Origin: Oscillospiraceae bacterium
GTDB lineage: Bacteria > Bacillota > Clostridia > Oscillospirales > Oscillospiraceae
Direction of reading: 5' to 3'
Length of the DNA: 16,930 nucleotides
Assembly (NCBI GenBank): GCA_020025375.1
Contig: JAHHSF010000013.1
Location: 1-16,930 of the forward strand
The notes under the pieces are model-generated. The model was not told the origin of the DNA, ran no database searches, and saw only the letters and a list, made by a program, of their open reading frames with translations. A program made the position numbers and the translations under genes. Positions 12,398 to 16,930 of the stretch are shown one piece after another (position 1 is the stretch's first letter; every line of letters starts with the position of its first letter).

Positions 12398-13252
12398 TCA
12401 TTTTTCCAAATACTCCAACAGGGCATCCTTCCGCTGGGCGGCCTGATCCACCCCGGTCTGCCAGAGGGTATGGATCTTGGTCTGATCCTTCTCCACCCGG
12501 GAGAACCCCTGGGTACTGGGCGGGTCAAAGAGAAAGGCCTTCCCCTCCCGCTCCATCTGGAAAAGCCGCTCCCGGTCGGCGTTGTAGTTCTCCGCCCGGC
12601 GGCGCATCACTTCACAGAAGGCAGGGTACTGCCGGTAACGGCGGTCGATGAAGGGTTGTAACTTTTCCGGCTTCCGGCGGTAGCTCCGCTCCCGGGTGAG
12701 GACCACGATCAGCTTGTCGCACCCCAGCTCCTGGGCCCGGCCAAAGGGAATGGCGGCCGCCGCCCCGCCGTCCAGGTAGGGCTGGCCGTCGATGTGATAG
12801 ATGGGGAACATGAGGGGCATGGCGCAGGTGGCCTGGAGAAGTGTCATGTGCTTGTCGTCCGGGTCCACAGGCTTGAACTCGGCCCTGCCGGTGACCAGAT
12901 TGGTCACCCCCGCCTCCACCACTCCGGGGAAGGCCCGGAAGGTTTCAAAGTCAAAGGGGACGAGCTTGTTTGGGATGACCTCATAGGTAAAGCGCAGGCC
13001 GAAATAACTGCGGTTGAAGGGGTCCAGCAGATTTTTCGCTCCCATGTACCGCTTGTCTTTGCCATATTTCAGCAGGACCTCCAGATTCCGCCCCCGCTGT
13101 CTGGAGACGTAACTCACCCCATAGGCGATGCCCGCCGAGACCCCCACCACCACGTCGGGCATGGGGAGCCCCAGATCCAAAAAGCCATCGCAGACTCCCG
13201 AGGAAAAGATGGTACGGAGAGACCCGCCCTCTAAGACCAAACCGACTTTCAT
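12398..13252 (-). CDS. patatin-like phospholipase (bacterial RssA/YjjU type)
   Basis: A 284-residue serine hydrolase of the patatin fold. The oxyanion-hole stretch is LVLEGGSLR (residues 5-13). The nucleophile elbow is GVSAG with Ser39, and the catalytic aspartate is Asp161 in LDGGAA, followed by IPFGRAQELGCDKLIVVLTR. No signal peptide, so a cytosolic or membrane-associated acyl hydrolase acting on phospholipids or related esters; the substrate is unknown. The Arg-rich C-terminal part (about 195-284) is typical of this subgroup. The start overlaps the stop of the metal-regulator gene as ATGA, with AGGGG upstream. It is thus coupled to that regulator and presumably shares its metal control. 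It converges with the small gene at 12226-12396, with a single base between them. Confidence 0.93.
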   Translation of the reverse strand: MKVGLVLEGGSLRTIFSSGVCDGFLDLGLPMPDVVVGVSAGIAYGVSYVSRQRGRNLEVLLKYGKDKRYMGAKNLLDPFNRSYFGLRFTYEVIPNKLVPFDFETFRAFPGVVEAGVTNLVTGRAEFKPVDPDDKHMTLLQATCAMPLMFPIYHIDGQPYLDGGAAAAIPFGRAQELGCDKLIVVLTRERSYRRKPEKLQPFIDRRYRQYPAFCEVMRRRAENYNADRERLFQMEREGKAFLFDPPSTQGFSRVEKDQTKIHTLWQTGVDQAAQRKDALLEYLEK

Positions 13253-13623
13253 GCCTTGTTCCCCTCTATGATATGCTCCTTCAGCCTTGCATAGGTCTCC
13301 TCCGACAGGTCATGCTCCAACTTGCAGGCATCTGCGGCGGCCGTCTTTTCCCCCACCCCCAGGTGAACAAGCCAAGCGGTGAGAAGGCGGTGGCGCTCAT
13401 ACATACTTTCGGCCACCTGGCGGCCGGTATCGGTCAAGGTGATGAGGCTGTCCTCTCCCATGAGGATGTGGCCGCTTTCCCGCAACAGGGCCATGGCCCG
13501 GCTCACGCTAGGCTTTGAATAATCCAAGTGGCGGGCGATATCCACCGAGCGGACCGCCCCTTTCTTCTCTCCCAGGATAAGGATGGCTTCCAAATAATCT
13601 TCTCCCGATTCATGCAGGGCCAT
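13249..13623 (-). CDS. DtxR/MntR-family metal-dependent transcriptional repressor
   Basis: A 124-residue regulator. The winged helix is at 1-65 (VRSVDIARHLDYSKPSVSRA is the DNA-reading helix-turn-helix), with a dimerisation/metal domain at 70-124 and no SH3 domain, so MntR-sized. Against B. subtilis MntR, the ligand positions shift by one: Asp9, Glu12, His78, Glu103 and His104 are kept, but MntR Glu99 is Cys100 (in ACKLEH), as in the iron regulators DtxR/IdeR. The metal could therefore be Mn2+ or Fe2+. I chose ATG 13623 (MALHESGEDY) because AAGGAGG lies about eight bases before it. A longer frame from GTG 13701 lacks a good site. An inverted repeat over the promoter suggests autoregulation. 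Confidence 0.92.
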   Translation of the reverse strand: MALHESGEDYLEAILILGEKKGAVRSVDIARHLDYSKPSVSRAMALLRESGHILMGEDSLITLTDTGRQVAESMYERHRLLTAWLVHLGVGEKTAAADACKLEHDLSEETYARLKEHIIEGNKA

Positions 13624-13765
13624 ATTCCCCGCCTCCTTCCTCGTCTTTGCGCCGGAACCGCTCAGCTCCTCCGGTACACAGGTGGCCACACAGCGGGCCA
13701 CCGCCTGCTCGTACAGCCGTTTTCCGGCCTCGATTTTTTCACAGACGTACCTCTCGCTGGAAATA

Positions 13766-13800
13766 TATACTTATTATAGTATACCAGCCTTTCCCACCAA
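13766..13800 (-). promoter_or_regulatory. promoter with inverted-repeat operator of the metal regulator/patatin operon
   Basis: Minus strand TTGGTG (13800-13795), a 16-base spacer, TATAAT (13778-13773). The perfect inverted repeat TATACT-TATTAT-AGTATA (plus 13766-13783) covers the -10 region. A repressor bound there would block the promoter. The bound protein is probably the DtxR/MntR-type regulator itself, by position only. The leader between this promoter and ATG 13623 is ~145 bases. It contains an open frame without a normal start codon, and a possible 24-codon ORF from GTG with GAGAGGT upstream, which I do not call. Confidence 0.6.
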
Positions 13801-13805
13801 AAGGC

Positions 13806-13835
13806 AAGGCCCGGCGGAAATTTCCGCCGGGCCTT
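13806..13835 (-). terminator. GC-rich palindrome, probable terminator of the small minus-strand unit beside mobA
   Basis: AAGGCCCGGCGG (13806-13817) pairs perfectly with CCGCCGGGCCTT (13824-13835), with AAATTT between. On the minus strand it is followed by GCCTTTTGG, a modest T-tract. It lies just upstream of the metal-regulator promoter, so it would insulate that operon from leftward transcription starting at 14079-14107. Confidence 0.6.
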
Positions 13836-13957
13836 TCAAGGTTTTCAACTTTCATTCACCTCAGGGACCGCGGGACCTTGAGCTTGCTAAGTGTTGCACT
13901 TGGTTTGACAGTTCACTCCCAGAATAAACCCTCCGGTGAGTGGCGAGTCAATAAAAT

Positions 13958-14035
13958 TCAAAAAAACGGAATCACGACGCCTGATCGGCCCTGCCGGAGC
14001 CGGTCGATCTCCCCAATTCGGACATATCGTCCCAT
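13958..14035 (-). CDS. 25-residue ORF divergent from mobA, unknown
   Basis: ATG 14035 is preceded by AAGGAGGGACC, an almost perfect ribosome binding site, and by a good promoter (14079-14107). The peptide runs MGRYVRIGEIDRLRQGRSGV then VIPFF and stops at TGA within a run of seven T. One added T would extend it with LNFIDSPLTGGFILGVNCQT and KCNT to 49 residues. The extension reads plausibly as protein, so this may be a frameshifted small gene or an intact leader peptide. I do not recognise a family. The rest of the predicted transcript, down to 13836, holds only a small hairpin (AAGTG/CACTT) that I cannot assign. The signal here is the promoter plus ribosome binding site, not the peptide sequence. 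Confidence 0.4.
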   Translation of the reverse strand: MGRYVRIGEIDRLRQGRSGVVIPFF

Positions 14036-14054
14036 GGTCCCTCCTTCTTTCCTC

Positions 14055-14083
14055 TTGCGTTCGCCTCGTTTTTCCCCTATTAT
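14055..14083 (+). promoter_or_regulatory. candidate mobA promoter
   Basis: TTGCGT (14055-14060), a 17-base spacer, TATTAT (14078-14083). The start would be near 14090, ~37 bases before the mobA ATG, so there is no room for a long leader such as a molybdenum-cofactor riboswitch. Its -10 overlaps that of the minus-strand promoter. Confidence 0.55.
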
Positions 14084-14107
14084 ACAGAAGAAGAGACTTT
14101 CCAGCAA
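14079..14107 (-). promoter_or_regulatory. candidate promoter of the 25-residue ORF, overlapping the mobA promoter
   Basis: Minus strand TTGCTG (14107-14102), a 17-base spacer, TATAAT (14084-14079, perfect). The two divergent promoters share five of the six -10 positions, so only one polymerase can occupy the site at a time. Confidence 0.55.
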
Positions 14108-14126
14108 TGGAAGGGGGGGAGAAGAA

Positions 14127-14723
14127 ATGGAACAGCGTTTTGCCGCTCTGGTCCTGGCCGGGGGAAGCGCCCGGCGGATGGGAGGGCGAAACAAGGCCCT
14201 TCTTTCCCTGGAGGAGCGCACCTTTCTTGCCCGGCTGGAGAGCGCCTTCTCCGATTTTGAGGAAAAACTTCTCTCCACCAGTGTCCCCGAGCTGGCAGAG
14301 GGAACAGGCTTTCTCCCCCTGTCCGACCAGTTCCCGGACCGTGGCCCCCTGGAGGGGCTTCGGGTGGCGCTGAGCCAGTGCCGGAGCGAGGGCCTGGTGG
14401 TGGCTGCCTGCGACATGCCCCTCTTCCCCGGTGAGCTGGCCCGCGCCCTGATAGAAGCTTTGGGAGACCGTGAGGCCCTGGTCTGCCGGGACCGAACAGG
14501 GGGGCTCCACCCCCTTTGCGGGGTATATCGCAAATCCTGCCTGCCTGCCATCCAGGCCCAGCTGGCTGCCGGAGACTTCCGGGTACGCCGGGTTCTGGCC
14601 GCGGTGAACAGCGGGGAGTTTTTGCTGGAGGGCACTCCCTTTCCCGACGAGGTCCTCACCAACATCAATACCCAGGCGGAGTTTCAGACCTTGCTGGCCC
14701 AGCGAGAAGGTTTGACTTCCTGA
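14127..14723 (+). CDS. mobA: molybdenum cofactor guanylyltransferase (MobA)
   Basis: A 198-residue nucleotidyltransferase that joins GMP to molybdopterin cofactor, making the guanine dinucleotide form used by DMSO-reductase-family enzymes. The N-terminal motif ALVLAGGSARRMGGRNKALL (residues 7-26) is the nucleotide-binding signature. DQFPDRGPLEGLRVAL and the metal-binding VAACDMPLFPGELA follow. HPLCGVYRKSCLPAIQAQL and a terminal INTQAEF (the usual N-T-P/Q-x-D/E ending of MobA) complete the family pattern. ATG 14127 has a G-rich site (GGGGGGAG) upstream. The open frame extends far upstream to 13647, but that part overlaps promoters and is not protein-like. No other Moco gene is in the window. 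A single-gene unit closed by its own terminator. Confidence 0.92.
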   Translation: MEQRFAALVLAGGSARRMGGRNKALLSLEERTFLARLESAFSDFEEKLLSTSVPELAEGTGFLPLSDQFPDRGPLEGLRVALSQCRSEGLVVAACDMPLFPGELARALIEALGDREALVCRDRTGGLHPLCGVYRKSCLPAIQAQLAAGDFRVRRVLAAVNSGEFLLEGTPFPDEVLTNINTQAEFQTLLAQREGLTS

Positions 14724-14735
14724 CGGAAGTTTTTT
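14715..14735 (+). terminator. mobA terminator overlapping the stop codon
   Basis: ACTTCC (14715-14720), loop TGAC, GGAAGT (14725-14730), then T through 14735. The loop contains the mobA stop TGA (14721-14723), so the left arm is the last two sense codons. The stem is short (6 bp) but the arrangement is otherwise classical. A terminating ribosome would sit on the hairpin, so translation could influence termination. Confidence 0.65.
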
Positions 14736-14845
14736 CGCCTTTTTTCTTTTTACTTTGTGGTTTTTCCCTATATTCAAACAGGAAAAAATATGGTATTCTT
14801 AAGATGTATGTGTAAAATTTGATTTGCAAGCAGGAGGACCAGCTT

Positions 14846-15061
14846 ATGCCCGAATTCCGCCCCGGCAGATACCGGCACTTCAAAGGCAAGGAATACCAGC
14901 TTCTCTATCTGGCCCGCCACTCCGAGACCCTGGAGGAGATGGTGGTCTACCGCGCCCTCTACGGAGATGGCGGCATTTGGGTCCGCCCCGCCGCCATGTG
15001 GAACGAAACCGTGGAACGGGAGGGCAAGACCTATATCCGCTTTACCTACATTGGGGAGTAA
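14846..15061 (+). CDS. DUF1653 domain protein
   Basis: A 71-residue soluble protein covering exactly one DUF1653 domain. The pattern is RPGRYRHFKGKEYQLLYLAR at the start, then HSETLEEMVVYRALYGDGG, IWVRPAAMWNETV and a final FTYIGE. The fold is a small beta-rich domain; biochemical function is unknown. I chose ATG 14846, eight bases after AGGAGG (14832-14837), over an in-frame start at 14819 whose extra residues cover the ribosome binding site. The gene ends 15 bases before the phosphate transporter gene and so is probably co-transcribed with it. The upstream region 14736-14831 is AT-rich, with at best an extended -10 (TGGTATTCT). Confidence 0.92.
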   Translation: MPEFRPGRYRHFKGKEYQLLYLARHSETLEEMVVYRALYGDGGIWVRPAAMWNETVEREGKTYIRFTYIGE

Positions 15062-15076
15062 AAGGAGAATCACACC

Positions 15077-16849
15077 ATGAGTCTTTCACAAGTTCTGTCC
15101 CTGCTGGGCGGGCTGGCCGTCTTCCTGTACGGAATGTCCTCCATGTCCGACGGTCTGGAGACCCTGTCCAGCGGCCGGTTGGAAAAAATTCTGGAGCGCC
15201 TGACCAGCAACGTGTTTAAGGGGGTCCTCCTGGGTACCCTGGTTACCGCCGTCATTCAGAGTTCCTCCGCCACCACCGTCATGTGCGTGGGCTTCGTCAA
15301 TGCCGGTATCATGAAGCTCAACCAGGCCGTGGGCATTATCATGGGCGCCAACATCGGTACCACCGTCACCGCCCAGCTCCTCAGTCTGGGGGACATCTCC
15401 TCGGACAACCTGCTTATGACCTTCCTCAAGCCCTCTGCGCTGGGCCCCATCCTGGCCGTAGTCGGCATTATCCTCTATATGTTCCTGGGCAAGGGCACAA
15501 AGAAAACCGTGGGCCAGATCCTGCTTGGTCTGGGCCTCATCTTCATCGGCATGAAGTCTATGGAGAGCGCCGTCTCCGCCCTGCGGGACGTGCCCGAGTT
15601 CCAGCAGCTCTTCCTCTCTTTCTCCAATCCCCTTCTCGGGGTCGCCGTTGGCGCCCTGGTCACCGCCTTGATTCAAAGCTCCTCCGCCTCGGTGGGTATT
15701 CTTCAGGCCCTGAGCACCACCGGCATGGTCAGCTTTAATATTGCCATGCCCCTCATCTTTGGCCAGAACATCGGCACCTGTATCACCGCCATCCTCTCCT
15801 CCATTGGCGCCAGCAAAAACGCAAAACGCACCGCTATGATGCACCTGTCCTTCAACCTTATCGGCTCCATCGTCTTCCTCGTCCTTCTCTACGGAGCCAA
15901 CGCTCTCTTTGAGCTCCCCTTCTGGACCATGACCATGACCCGTGGAGCCATCGCCAACTTCCACCTGGCCTTCAACCTGTCCTGTACCGCCCTGCTTCTC
16001 CCCTTCCATAAGCTCCTGGTCAAACTGGTGGAGAAGCTGGTCCCCAGCGACACCGAAAAGCAGGAGATCAATATGCTGGACGAGCGTTTTCTGGCCTCCC
16101 CCTCCCTGGCTCTGGAAAAGGCCCGTGAGACCGTGGTCCACATGGGCAAGCTGGCCCAGGCCAACTATGAGCGCTCCATCGCCATGATCGACAAGTACGA
16201 CGAGAAGATGAATGAGCAGTTCCGGGAGGACGAAGCCGCCCTGGACAAGCTGGAAGTCATGCTGGACAACTATCTGGTCAAGCTCACCGACCGCGCCCTC
16301 ACCACCGCAGAAAACATGCGGGTCTCAGAGCTTCTCCACACCCTGTCCGACTTTGAGCGAATCGGTGACTACGCCGACAATCTTCGTGAGTGCGCCGTGG
16401 CTATCCACCAAAAGGGCTGGTCCTTCTCCGAGGAGGCCATGGGTGAGCTCCACGCCCTCACCGATGCGGTGGAGGAGATCCTGGACCTCACCGTCCGGTG
16501 CTACGACTCCCGGGTCCGCTCCCTGGCCGTCCAGGTGGAGCCGTTGGAAGAGGTGGTGGACCTCATGCGGGACGCACTACGCAACCGCCATATAGAGCGA
16601 CTGAAGAACAACGAGTGTACCGTGGAGAGCGGCCTTCAGTTCCTGGAGCTGGTCATCAACCTGGAGCGCATCTCCGACCACTGCTCCGCCGTGGCCGTCT
16701 TTGTTGTCCGGGAAACCGCCCCTGCCAACGACCTCTCCCGGGAAGATGCCCACGCCTACCTTCACCAGCTCCATCATTCCGATGCCCCTGAGTACACCCA
16801 GGCCTTTGCCGGCTATAAGAACAAGTACCTGAACCGGGTAGAGAAGTAA
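15077..16849 (+). CDS. Na/Pi-cotransporter family protein with C-terminal PhoU domain
   Basis: A 590-residue membrane protein. The N-terminal ~320 residues carry two inverted Na_Pi_cotrans repeats with the hallmark motifs QSSSATT (61-67) and QSSSASVG (200-207). Each is followed by an IGT motif (MGANIGTTVTAQLLSL; GQNIGTCITAILSSIG). Eight or so transmembrane segments are evident. Residues ~345-565 form a PhoU-like helical bundle (AALDKLEVMLDNYLVKL, ELLHTLSDFERIGDYADNL, LELVINLERISDHCSAVAVF). The two E/D-R-I-x-D motifs are the metal-cluster sites of PhoU. The family is thought to couple sodium to phosphate movement, with export or homeostasis suggested for some members. AAAGGAG lies ~10 bases before ATG 15077. 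No convincing terminator follows within the window. Confidence 0.95.
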   Translation: MSLSQVLSLLGGLAVFLYGMSSMSDGLETLSSGRLEKILERLTSNVFKGVLLGTLVTAVIQSSSATTVMCVGFVNAGIMKLNQAVGIIMGANIGTTVTAQLLSLGDISSDNLLMTFLKPSALGPILAVVGIILYMFLGKGTKKTVGQILLGLGLIFIGMKSMESAVSALRDVPEFQQLFLSFSNPLLGVAVGALVTALIQSSSASVGILQALSTTGMVSFNIAMPLIFGQNIGTCITAILSSIGASKNAKRTAMMHLSFNLIGSIVFLVLLYGANALFELPFWTMTMTRGAIANFHLAFNLSCTALLLPFHKLLVKLVEKLVPSDTEKQEINMLDERFLASPSLALEKARETVVHMGKLAQANYERSIAMIDKYDEKMNEQFREDEAALDKLEVMLDNYLVKLTDRALTTAENMRVSELLHTLSDFERIGDYADNLRECAVAIHQKGWSFSEEAMGELHALTDAVEEILDLTVRCYDSRVRSLAVQVEPLEEVVDLMRDALRNRHIERLKNNECTVESGLQFLELVINLERISDHCSAVAVFVVRETAPANDLSREDAHAYLHQLHHSDAPEYTQAFAGYKNKYLNRVEK

Positions 16850-16876
16850 CCCTGAAAAAAACCCCCAAGGTCCTAT

Positions 16877-16930
16877 TGAACTGCCCCATTTTGTGCGGAC
16901 AGTACAAAAAAGCCCCCCTGGCAGGGTAAT
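16877..16930. mobile_element. possible end of an IS3-family element running out of the window
   Basis: The stretch beginning TGAACTGCCCC at 16877, then TTTTGTGCGGACAGTAC, resembles the TG-starting terminal repeats I associate with IS3/IS150-type elements (C-rich block followed by GGACAG). Only ~54 bases are present, with no transposase, so this is a guess from memory. Independently, TTTTGT/ACAAAA (16890-16910) can form a hairpin. On the minus strand GGGGGGCTTTTTT (16905-16917) could be the tail of a terminator for a gene to the right. Confidence 0.25.

Noticed and set aside
13624..13764. N-terminal extension or separate small gene upstream of the metal regulator
   Set aside because: The in-frame extension has no ATG/GTG/TTG before GTG 13701 after the stop, and GTG 13701 lacks a good ribosome binding site. 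A 24-codon ORF from GTG with GAGAGGT upstream gives an unconvincing Arg/Pro/Trp-rich peptide. AAGGAGG before ATG 13623 settles the start.
13958..13960. TGA at the end of the 25-codon ORF as a selenocysteine codon
   Set aside because: No selenoprotein-like context and no obvious selenocysteine insertion hairpin directly after it; the downstream in-frame sequence is short and unremarkable.
15086..16141. A 351-codon minus-strand frame opposite the phosphate transporter
   Set aside because: His/Gly/Gln-rich shadow of transmembrane coding sequence; no start site signals.

Overview
The window looks like part of the chromosome of a GC-rich, spore-forming member of the Clostridia, most likely Oscillospiraceae/Ruminococcaceae of the Flavonifractor-Lawsonibacter-Intestinimonas kind. 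The support is the spoIIAA-spoIIAB-sigF operon, a tRNA-sensing T-box leader, strong AGGAGG ribosome binding sites, sigma-A type promoters, and typical clostridial small proteins (DUF1653, and a 56-residue protein resembling DUF6774). The genus is inferred from gene content and style, not demonstrated.

Layout. (1) 1-600: a small Ala/Pro/Glu-tailed cytosolic protein with its own terminator. (2) 737-2303, minus: a glycan-lipid module of a GtrA-type flippase and a DPM/GtrB-type glycosyltransferase, preceded by a frameshifted XRE-type regulator that overlaps the transferase start by ATGA. (3) 2396-2522: a dense run of stem-loops. (4) 2528-4005, minus: the sporulation operon spoIIAA-spoIIAB-sigF. 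(5) 4032-7557, minus: a valine T-box operon in which a YcxB-like membrane protein precedes valS and overlaps it. (6) 7554-8474, minus: a CDF metal exporter behind a structured leader that ends in an intrinsic terminator. (7) 8885-9418, minus: a second YcxB-like protein, divergent from (8) 9622-12060, plus: a phosphoketolase with a consensus promoter and strong terminator. (9) 12226-13623: a 56-residue protein convergent with a patatin-like phospholipase, which is coupled to a DtxR/MntR-type metal regulator. (10) 13806-14107: a probable short transcript with a 25-residue ORF, divergent from mobA. (11) 14127-16849, plus: mobA, then DUF1653 plus a Na/Pi-cotransporter-PhoU fusion. (12) The last ~55 bases resemble an insertion-sequence end.

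Most genes are ordinary core genes. The parts that deserve attention are intergenic or regulatory: the T-box that also covers an uncharacterised membrane gene, the two stem-loop clusters, the CDF leader, the doubly frameshifted regulator, and the small transcription unit next to mobA. I found no CRISPR array, rRNA, tRNA, complete transposon or phage genes, and nothing I can call a new defence or biosynthetic system.
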